Shown piece after piece: positions 1-5,939 of a DNA stretch of 8,340 nt. How positions within the stretch are numbered: position 1 is the first letter of the stretch; every line of letters begins with the position of its first letter. The DNA is from Rhizobium sp. Q54 (GTDB taxonomy: Bacteria; Pseudomonadota; Alphaproteobacteria; Rickettsiales; UBA1997). The stretch covers positions 1-8,340 of the forward strand of contig CAMBES010000060.1 in assembly GCA_945865855.1 (NCBI GenBank). The letters are read 5' to 3'. The position numbers and the translations under genes are program-made. The notes beneath the pieces were generated by a model that was not told the origin of the DNA, ran no database searches, and saw nothing but the letters and a program-made list of their open reading frames with translations.

Positions 1-1
1 G

Positions 2-100
2 CTTATCAGAATTTCTTACGACGAGTTTAAGTTAGGAAGTTTGCCCGTTGGTCAGGTATTGGAAATTAGGAAGGCGGTGGTGAATCAGTTTAAGTTGTAA
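2..100 (+). CDS. C-terminal end of an unidentified protein, possibly a TolC-family outer-membrane efflux protein (5' end outside window)
   Basis: Reading frame 2 is open from the left edge to a TAA at 98-100 and gives 32 residues, including DEFKLGSLPVGQVLEIRK. A segment of the form F-x-x-G-x-x-x-x-x-x-V-L followed by an amphipathic helix is typical of the last coiled-coil helix of outer-membrane efflux proteins, where a glycine turn precedes a helix with V-L-x-x-x-x-x. This is only a resemblance over a short fragment. The other two plus frames close within 35 bases, which supports this frame being the coding one. The gene converges on the RND pump gene across a 115-nt gap. If it is an efflux channel, the locus would carry two such genes, in opposite orientation. 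It could equally be an unrelated protein with a helical tail. Confidence 0.4.
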   Translation, partial: LIRISYDEFKLGSLPVGQVLEIRKAVVNQFKL

Positions 101-215
101 TTTTGTAATAGTGACAAAACCTTCTGGATCGCTGACTGCAATGAATGAAGAATGAGCCTAATAATTCCGTCATCTCATCACGGGCTTAGATCTAAAAGGG
201 CTGATTAAGAAATAT

Positions 216-3200
216 TTATTCCACCAATTTCGCTAACTTCCCTTTTGCCCAAATCCGAAAACGGTCGATATAGCTAAATACCGCAGGAACAACAATTAGA
301 GTTAAAATAGTCGAAGAAATTAATCCACCAATCACTGCCACGCCAAGCGAGGTGCGTTGTGCTGCTGATTCGCTTAGACCAATCGCCACCGGCAAAGTTC
401 CGACAATCAAAGCAAATGAAGTCATTAAAATCGGACGAAGACGCATTTTACCCGCGAGCACCAAAGCTTCAGTTCTTGACTTGCCTTGCTCGATTAAATG
501 ATTAGCGAAATCGACTAACAAAATCGAATTTTTTCCCGAGACAGAAATAAGCATGAAGACCCCGAGCATGGCAAAGATATTTAGCGACTCACCGGCAAAA
601 AATAGAGAGTAAGCCGCGCCACACAAAGCGAGAGGAAGTGCTAATAAAATTGTGAGTGGCATGATGAAGGATTCATAAAGGCTGGTTAAAATTAAGTAGA
701 TAAACAACACCGCCATGCAAATTGCGATGCCCATCGAGCTTTGCATCTCCTGCATATTTTCAGAATCACCGACAAAGAGGTAGCGAATTCCGGCGGGAAT
801 TTTCATTTCGCCTTTGTCACGAAATTTTGTTTCAACATCGCGCATAATATCGCCAAGACCAGCGCCTTTAATGATGCTGGCATTGATTTGAATGTAGCGA
901 CCACGATCCATGCGAGTAATGACGGCATCTTCCAAACCCTCCTCTGGAACAGCGACATCAGAAAGTCTGATTAATTTTTGATTGAGATTTGGCACAAACA
1001 TCGAGCCAAAATTATCGCGGAGATCTCGCTGCTCTGGTTTTAAGCGCACGCGAATGTCATATTCTAATCCATCCTGACGTAGTTTAGTTGGTGTGTAACC
1101 CTCAACGTAGCCGCGCAATTCATTGCCTAAAATCTGTGGATTTACGCCATAAGTTTTTGCCGCATTATCCTTGATGCGCACACGAAATTCGTTGCGTGAC
1201 GCTTTATTACTGATGTCGACATCTTTCAAGCGTGGATCATTTTTTAAAAATTCTAAAACCTTCGCTGCATATTCATCTAAGGCATTTTGTTTAGTTGAAA
1301 TTAAAAGCAGATTGAAGGGTTGGCCACGCGAAACGCCGCTTGATGGGTCATAGTCTTTGACGATTGGATTAGCATAGGCGAATTCTTTTAGCTGTGCGCG
1401 TAATTTTTCTTTGAAGGCTCCGGTGCTAATTTTTCTAATTTTTCCGGGCTTGAGTTTGATATAAATCTCTCCTCGGTTTGATTGAGCTGAGCTTGTGCCA
1501 GAGCTGCCCGCAGAAAGTTCCACTTCTGGATTTTTTCTGACGATTTCATCAATTTTTAGTAATGATTGGGTAGTGGTATCGAGGCTAGAATCTGCTGATA
1601 ATTCGATGCTAACTGACAATTCACCGTTATTATTTTCAGCTAAAAAAGTTTTCGGTACGAATTTAAATGCAACAAGACTTAGCACCAAAATTACCCCAGT
1701 TACAGCGAGAATTTTTCCAGGATGGCTGATCGAAAAACGCACGATTTTCTCATATTTTTCTTCAAGCATTTTTTGGAAATCATCGAACTTTCTCAGTATT
1801 TTACTCTCGTTTAGATTATGAGTTTTTTTGCCGGATAAATAGGCGCAAAGTACCGGTATTATTGAGATAGCGACGAATAGGCTAATCAACATTGCAAAGG
1901 AAATCGTCAGACCAAATTGCTTTAGATATTGACCAACAACGCCACCCATAAACGCGAGGGGAGTGAATACAGAAATCACAACAGCGCTAATTGCGACAAC
2001 GGCCATCAAAATTTCTTTTGAAGCCATTATTGCCGCTTCTTTTGGCGGGATGCCTTGTTCAATTTTTCGGTAAATATTTTCGACAACAACAATCGCATCA
2101 TCAACAAGTAGGCCAACAGCGAGACTAAGAGCCAGTAAAGAAATAATGTTAATCGAGAAGCCGGCCAAATACATTAGGATGAAAGATCCAACCAGTGAGA
2201 TCGGCAGAGAAACCGCGGTAATTATGGTGGCACGCGAATTGGCGAGAAAGAAGAAAACAGTTAAAACAGTGAGAATAATCGCAAGCACAATACTCTCGTA
2301 AATATCCTCCACATTGTTGCGAATATACTTACTTGCATCTTTCACTGCTACGATTTCTGGGTTGCCTTTCATCATTGCAAAATCACCCTCCATCTTGCTG
2401 ATTTTCTTTTTTACGCCATCGACAACGGAAATAATATTCGCATCAGATTGGCGATAAACGCTTATAAATAGTGACTTCTTGCCATTGACGAAGGCGCGCG
2501 AAGTTTCGTCCTCTAGAGTATCGCTAACTTCTCCCAAATCAGAAACGTGCGTTGGCACTTCATTGGCGTAGAAAGAAACAATGGTGTCTTTGATTTGAGA
2601 GATTTCGTTGAACTCGCTGGCACTGCGAAAAATTTGCTCATTAGGCCCTTCGTCAGCTTTTCCAATCGAAACATTTTGCCCAGATTTGGCGAGTTGCGCA
2701 TTAACCTGCGAAAGAGAAATTTCACGATTACGCAATAATTTTTGATCAAGTAAAACATGAATTTCTCTTTTGCGTGCGCCGAGAATTTCTACCATTCCAA
2801 CATTGCTAGACTGCTCAATTCCTGGGCGCACGTAGTTATCGGCTAAATCGAAAAGTTCTGCTTCGTTGAGATCGGCAGAAAGCGCAAAAGTAGCGACTGG
2901 TTGATCGGAAGGGTCCATGCGACGAATCACGGGCTCTAAAATATCTTCCGGAAGATCGGAGCGCGCTTGATTTATTTTATCACGAATCTGCTGCTCGGCA
3001 TATTTGATGTCGACTCCCTGAAACAGAGTAATGACGATCTGGCTAGTGTTCTTCATGTTGCGCGAAGACATGCGCTTGATGCCGGAAACCGTAGCGATTT
3101 TATCTTCGAGTGGTTTGGAAACCAAAGTTTCAATCTCGGCTGGTGAAGCACCTTTGTAAGTTGTGGCGATGAAAATTGTTGGGATGTCGATGTCTGGGTA

Positions 3201-3308
3201 GAGATCAACGCTCATGCTGCGAAATGAAATCCAGCCGACAGCTATGATGGTGAGCATGATGCTCGTAATGAAGGCGGGGCGCTTTATTGCCAGTTCGGTG
3301 ATATTCAT
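216..3308 (-). CDS. RND-family (AcrB/HAE1-type) multidrug efflux permease
   Basis: This is a 1030-residue inner-membrane proton/drug antiporter, the length usual for HAE1 RND pumps. The predicted fold is the standard one. TM1 is at ~10-30, a large periplasmic loop spans ~31-335, TM2-6 lie at ~336-490, TM7 is at ~532-550, a second large loop spans ~551-855, and TM8-12 lie at ~858-1012. The proton-relay residues are intact: LLVDDAIVVVEN in TM4 carries D403 and D404 (AcrB D407/D408), and SGKNSILLVDFAN in TM10 carries K926 (AcrB K940). The paired acidic residues point to drug-type HAE1 rather than metal-type CusA pumps. The start MNITELAIKRP fits the family N-terminus. The ATG overlaps the stop of a 13-codon ORF (ATGA), and no good Shine-Dalgarno sequence lies directly before it. 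It is the second gene after the TolC-family channel, and no adaptor (HlyD/AcrA-type) gene is adjacent. The substrate cannot be told from the sequence. Confidence 0.96.
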   Translation of the reverse strand: MNITELAIKRPAFITSIMLTIIAVGWISFRSMSVDLYPDIDIPTIFIATTYKGASPAEIETLVSKPLEDKIATVSGIKRMSSRNMKNTSQIVITLFQGVDIKYAEQQIRDKINQARSDLPEDILEPVIRRMDPSDQPVATFALSADLNEAELFDLADNYVRPGIEQSSNVGMVEILGARKREIHVLLDQKLLRNREISLSQVNAQLAKSGQNVSIGKADEGPNEQIFRSASEFNEISQIKDTIVSFYANEVPTHVSDLGEVSDTLEDETSRAFVNGKKSLFISVYRQSDANIISVVDGVKKKISKMEGDFAMMKGNPEIVAVKDASKYIRNNVEDIYESIVLAIILTVLTVFFFLANSRATIITAVSLPISLVGSFILMYLAGFSINIISLLALSLAVGLLVDDAIVVVENIYRKIEQGIPPKEAAIMASKEILMAVVAISAVVISVFTPLAFMGGVVGQYLKQFGLTISFAMLISLFVAISIIPVLCAYLSGKKTHNLNESKILRKFDDFQKMLEEKYEKIVRFSISHPGKILAVTGVILVLSLVAFKFVPKTFLAENNNGELSVSIELSADSSLDTTTQSLLKIDEIVRKNPEVELSAGSSGTSSAQSNRGEIYIKLKPGKIRKISTGAFKEKLRAQLKEFAYANPIVKDYDPSSGVSRGQPFNLLLISTKQNALDEYAAKVLEFLKNDPRLKDVDISNKASRNEFRVRIKDNAAKTYGVNPQILGNELRGYVEGYTPTKLRQDGLEYDIRVRLKPEQRDLRDNFGSMFVPNLNQKLIRLSDVAVPEEGLEDAVITRMDRGRYIQINASIIKGAGLGDIMRDVETKFRDKGEMKIPAGIRYLFVGDSENMQEMQSSMGIAICMAVLFIYLILTSLYESFIMPLTILLALPLALCGAAYSLFFAGESLNIFAMLGVFMLISVSGKNSILLVDFANHLIEQGKSRTEALVLAGKMRLRPILMTSFALIVGTLPVAIGLSESAAQRTSLGVAVIGGLISSTILTLIVVPAVFSYIDRFRIWAKGKLAKLVE

Positions 3309-3346
3309 GAATAAGTTATCTTTAATTTGACCAAATCTTCCAACAT
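3305..3346 (-). CDS. Possible 13-codon leader or coupling ORF upstream of the RND gene
   Basis: On the minus strand an ATG at 3346-3344 opens MLEDLVKLKITYS and stops with TGA at 3307-3305. That TGA shares an ATGA with the RND start codon (3308-3306). An in-frame TTG directly precedes the ATG. The only strong AGGAGG in the spacer (3367-3362) lies 15 nt before this ATG, or 12 nt before the TTG, which is longer than ideal. The 4-nt stop/start overlap is the arrangement used for translational coupling, and the RND gene has no good ribosome site of its own, so coupling is a reasonable inference. The ORF could also be accidental; nothing in the peptide suggests a function. Confidence 0.25.
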   Translation of the reverse strand: MLEDLVKLKITYS

Positions 3347-3356
3347 CAATAAGTAA

Positions 3357-3374
3357 TTAATCCTCCTGGATTAA
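3357..3374 (-). promoter_or_regulatory. Hairpin enclosing a strong Shine-Dalgarno sequence in the TolC-RND spacer
   Basis: On the minus strand, TTAATCC-AGGA-GGATTAA forms a perfect 7-bp stem with a 4-nt loop. The consensus AGGAGG is made of the loop plus the first two bases of the 3' arm, so folding would partly hide it. The structure lies about 40 nt after the TolC-family stop and 48 nt before the RND ATG, immediately upstream of the 13-codon ORF. No T-run follows, so it is not a typical intrinsic terminator. Control of translation initiation, or a stabilising stem in the bicistronic mRNA, is inferred and not shown. Confidence 0.4.
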
Positions 3375-3413
3375 AGCCTGCTCAGGTTGATTTGACGTCT
3401 TTTGTGCAGGATA

Positions 3414-4832
3414 TTAATTCTGATAAAGCCGCGAATTAGCAATTGCTTCCAAAAGTCGGTAAGCGAGTTGCTGAGTGGCGAGCTCAGAATTAGAAAAATC
3501 CTGCTCGAATAGAAGAACTTGATAAGTATTTGTTCGGCCTTGTTTTAAAAGGATTCGTTCATTTTCTAATTTTAATTTTTGTGCTGCCTCAATGGCTAAA
3601 GAGAGTTTTAAATTTTCTTTATAACTCGCCATGTTTTGTACCAAACTCTGCCAATCATTTTCTTGTTCGAGCATTCTTTGGCGGTAGGTAATTTTAGCGG
3701 CGGAGGCTGACTTTACCGCACCTTCGCGAATGTCAGAAGTAAGGCCAAAATTAATCGGCATCGAAAATTGCACGCCGATTTTTGAGCCAATCCCGTTAGG
3801 CGCAAAGCTATTATATGCGGCTTTGTAAGGAGTATCTTTGATTTGAGTTACCGAGTGCGATCCGTACAAATTCAGCGATGGTTTGTTATTTTCTTCTTCA
3901 AGTTTTGCAGCGGCGACGGCTGCTTTCATTGTTGCTTCACTGGCTTTCACATCAAAGCGATCTGCTGCTTTGATTGTTGGCACGAGCAAGGTCTGTAACT
4001 TTTTTAAATCAAAATCATCAAGCTTTTCAGGAATTTGATCGAGATCAACATTGCGCTGTTTGTTGAAAGTTTTGATGGCGATTTTTTCATCATTTTCAGC
4101 TTGTTTTAGAAAGAGATGTCGCGATTCAAAAGAGGCTCGCGCCTGCAACACATCTGACTTATCACCTAAATTCATTCTCTCTCTTTTAGTGACATAATCC
4201 AAAATTTTCTTAGCACCTTCTAAAGCGCGACGCTGAATTTCAACAGCTTTGCGCGTGTAAACCAACATCCAGTAAGCCTTTTCTGAATTAGTTAATTCAG
4301 TTAGTGAGAGTGCTTTCGCGGTGAGTTTTTGTGATTCGTTGGCGAAGTAAGTCGAGTCCTTAGTTGCTTTGGTTGAAGCGCCAAAACGGTTTTGCCACAA
4401 AGACAAAGTAAGTTCTAAAGTTGGAATGCTCTGATAGTTTTCAATCGCTAGTGAAGGGTTCGTATAATTAGAAGCATTTAAGCCGTGATATTTGGTATTG
4501 TTTAGCGAGTAATAAAGATTGGTATTTAGACCGAAGTCAGAAGCTTGTGAAAAACCAATTTGGTTTTTTTGGTAATCAACTTGAGTGTAGCGAACAATTT
4601 GTAACGCCTGATTTTGCTCAGTGAAGGATTTTTCGCTGTAACCGTAAAGCTTGACGGCAGTAACTAAATTAGCCTTTTTCTTAAGTAATTCATAGGCATC
4701 AGCATTTTGTGCTGCGGCGTTGTAGTTTAGATTTTGGGTTCTTACTTGATCTAAATATTCTGAGACAGAAAGAGCATAAGAGTTAGTGCCACAGCAGACT
4801 AAAATTAATGACGTTAGTAAAATACGTAACAT
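3414..4832 (-). CDS. TolC-family outer-membrane efflux protein
   Basis: This 472-residue protein is the outer-membrane channel of an efflux or secretion system, exporting substrate handed over by an inner-membrane pump. Residues 1-20 are a signal peptide: a short basic N-end (LR), a hydrophobic core ILLTSLILVCC, and a cleavage site after NSYA. There are two cysteines, but LVCC does not fit a lipobox, so a lipoprotein is unlikely. The mature part shows the two OEP repeats, each with long helices (~160-260 and ~370-465) and beta-strand stretches around SLWQNRFG (~144-151) and KPSLNLYGSHSV (~317-328). The length is typical of the family. It is the first gene of a minus-strand operon with the RND permease 105 nt downstream. 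There is no start codon further inside before the signal peptide, so the ATG at 4832 (or something upstream) is forced, and it overlaps the tilS start. No Shine-Dalgarno sequence precedes it. Its promoter would have to lie inside tilS. Confidence 0.92.
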   Translation of the reverse strand: MLRILLTSLILVCCGTNSYALSVSEYLDQVRTQNLNYNAAAQNADAYELLKKKANLVTAVKLYGYSEKSFTEQNQALQIVRYTQVDYQKNQIGFSQASDFGLNTNLYYSLNNTKYHGLNASNYTNPSLAIENYQSIPTLELTLSLWQNRFGASTKATKDSTYFANESQKLTAKALSLTELTNSEKAYWMLVYTRKAVEIQRRALEGAKKILDYVTKRERMNLGDKSDVLQARASFESRHLFLKQAENDEKIAIKTFNKQRNVDLDQIPEKLDDFDLKKLQTLLVPTIKAADRFDVKASEATMKAAVAAAKLEEENNKPSLNLYGSHSVTQIKDTPYKAAYNSFAPNGIGSKIGVQFSMPINFGLTSDIREGAVKSASAAKITYRQRMLEQENDWQSLVQNMASYKENLKLSLAIEAAQKLKLENERILLKQGRTNTYQVLLFEQDFSNSELATQQLAYRLLEAIANSRLYQN

Positions 4833-5820
4833 GAAAGCCGAAGTTTTTTTTACTAAAATTAATAAGATTTTTTCTGAGAAATTATTTCCTAAGAAGATTG
4901 CTGTTGCTGTTTCTGGAGGCGCTGACTCTCTGGCTTTGACTTTACTTTTGCAAGAATTTTGCCTCGTAAAAAAGATAAAACTTTTTGCCGTAACCGTTGA
5001 TCACAAAATGCGCGAAGGCTCGTCCAAAGAGGCTTTATTGCTCAGTAAAATTTTAACTAAGAGAAAAATCTCTCACAAAATTCTGGCAATTCCGCGCAAA
5101 AAAATTCCCAAGAAAAATATCGAAGCAAAGTTGCGTGAGTTGCGTTACCAATTGCTTAAAAACTTCTGTGTAAAAAATAAAATCGAGTTTTTATTTCTCG
5201 GACATCACAGTGGAGATGTAGCAGAAAATTTTTTAATTCGTCTCTTTCGAGGTTCGGGCTTGGATGGATTGTCGACAATAAGAGAGATTGTTGACTTCAA
5301 TGAAATCAAGCTCGTAAGACCTCTGTTAAATTTTGAAAAAGAAGATTTAAAAAAATTTCTTCGCGCAAAAAAAGTTCGGTGGTTTGAAGATGAAACAAAT
5401 TCCGACGAGAAATTTTTACGCAACAAAATCCGTAATTTTTTAGAGACTCTTCCTGAAAAAGATTTGATTCAAAAACGTATTAAAAATTCTTCTGACGAAA
5501 TTGCTAAAATGCGCGATTTCTTCGATGAATTGATGTGGCGCGAGACCAAAGAAATCGTAGTCTTCGAAGATAAGAGGGTTTTAATTAATCGTGAGAAATT
5601 CCGCGAACTTGACGAAAAAATTGCTCTAAAAATTCTTGCTTTTGCCTTGATGAAAATTGGCAAAAAAAATTACAAACCGCGCCGTGAAAAGTTGGAAAGA
5701 TTTTACGAATATTTAATCGCAAAAGATGTGTTTAAGTTGCGCAACTTTTACGGTTGTACGAGTAAAAAATTAGATGAAACAACTGTTGTTATTCTTCCTG
5801 GATCACCGCTTGTGGGATGA
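4831..5820 (+). CDS. tilS: tRNA(Ile)-lysidine synthase TilS, short form
   Basis: TilS uses ATP and lysine to convert C34 of the CAU-anticodon isoleucine tRNA to lysidine, which changes both its codon reading (AUA) and its charging; it is normally essential and cytosolic. Visible motifs (numbered from the ATG at 4831, 329 residues) are the PP-loop SGGADS at 28-33, TVDHKMREGS at 55-64, GHHSGDVAENFLIRLFRGSG at 124-143, and DETN plus FLRNKIRNFL at 187-204. The usual HHxDDQ is HHSGDV here, so the first acidic residue and the Gln are replaced. The protein ends soon after FYGC (306-309) and lacks the C-terminal domain of the ~430-residue enzymes, resembling short forms such as that of Aquifex. The ATG at 4831 is preferred because it places the PP-loop at the usual distance. 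An in-frame GTG at 4786 would add 15 residues and extend further into the opposing TolC-family gene. No clear Shine-Dalgarno sequence precedes either start. The flavoprotein gene follows after 119 nt, not the ftsH often found there. Confidence 0.93.
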   Translation: MKAEVFFTKINKIFSEKLFPKKIAVAVSGGADSLALTLLLQEFCLVKKIKLFAVTVDHKMREGSSKEALLLSKILTKRKISHKILAIPRKKIPKKNIEAKLRELRYQLLKNFCVKNKIEFLFLGHHSGDVAENFLIRLFRGSGLDGLSTIREIVDFNEIKLVRPLLNFEKEDLKKFLRAKKVRWFEDETNSDEKFLRNKIRNFLETLPEKDLIQKRIKNSSDEIAKMRDFFDELMWRETKEIVVFEDKRVLINREKFRELDEKIALKILAFALMKIGKKNYKPRREKLERFYEYLIAKDVFKLRNFYGCTSKKLDETTVVILPGSPLVG

Positions 5821-5880
5821 ATTTATCCATCACTCTGGGTCGTCGAACGGCGATGTTTTCTGGCGCTAATTAAAAAATTA

Positions 5881-5898
5881 TCCTTGCTCAGGCGAGGA
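5881..5898 (+). terminator. Short hairpin after tilS, possibly a weak terminator or attenuator
   Basis: TCCTTGC-TCAG-GCGAGGA can pair over 7 bp with one G-T wobble and a 4-nt loop, 60 nt after the tilS stop. Only three T residues follow on the plus strand, so termination would be weak at best. On the minus strand an AT-rich TAATTTTTTAATT follows the stem, but no minus-strand gene ends here. It ends 2 nt before a candidate -35 box of the next gene, so it may simply separate the two transcription units. Confidence 0.3.
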
Positions 5899-5899
5899 T

Positions 5900-5929
5900 T
5901 TGAGAGAATTCGTGCGCACGCAATTTAAT
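5900..5929 (+). promoter_or_regulatory. Candidate sigma-70 promoter for the flavoprotein gene, with a palindrome in its spacer
   Basis: TTGAGA (5900-5905) and TTTAAT (5924-5929) each match the -35/-10 consensus at five of six positions with an 18-bp spacer. Transcription would be expected to start near 5936, only about 4 nt before the GTG start codon, giving an almost leaderless mRNA. The spacer holds a perfect 10-bp palindrome, CGTGCGCACG (5911-5920), flanked on both sides by AATT. A regulator bound there would sit between the two boxes. The boxes were found by eye in an AT-rich region, so chance matches are possible. Confidence 0.35.
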
Positions 5930-5939
5930 TTAAAGATAA

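Noticed and set aside
101..119. TTTTGT-aatagtg-ACAAAA inverted repeat directly after the left partial gene
   Set aside because: A six-base, GC-poor stem with no following T-run on either strand is too weak to call a terminator.
186..195. Palindrome TTAGATCTAA just downstream of the RND stop
   Set aside because: A 10-bp AT-rich palindrome without hairpin loop space or T-run is most likely chance.
741..2738. Plus-strand ORFs opposite the RND gene (741-974, 1171-1353, 1495-1821, 2547-2738)
   Set aside because: They lie wholly antisense to a strongly conserved RND coding region, show no recognisable motifs, and are explained as shadow frames.
2513..2758. Minus-strand 81-codon ORF in another frame within the RND gene
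   Set aside because: It overlaps conserved pump sequence on the same strand in a different frame, and its composition fits an out-of-frame reading.
3..3426. 11-bp inverted match TTATCAGAATT at 3-13 and 3416-3426 flanking the pump gene
   Set aside because: Matches of this length are expected several times by chance in 8.3 kb; one copy is coding sequence at the end of the TolC-family gene, and there are no mobile-element features.
4786..4830. GTG at 4786 as the tilS start
   Set aside because: It would add 15 residues of no family likeness and run 47 nt into the opposing gene's signal-peptide region; the ATG at 4831 gives the usual distance to the PP-loop, although the GTG cannot be fully excluded.
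5205..5663. Minus-strand ORFs opposite tilS (5205-5426, 5469-5663)
   Set aside because: They are Ser/Lys/Arg/Phe-rich shadow translations of the AT-rich tilS sequence.
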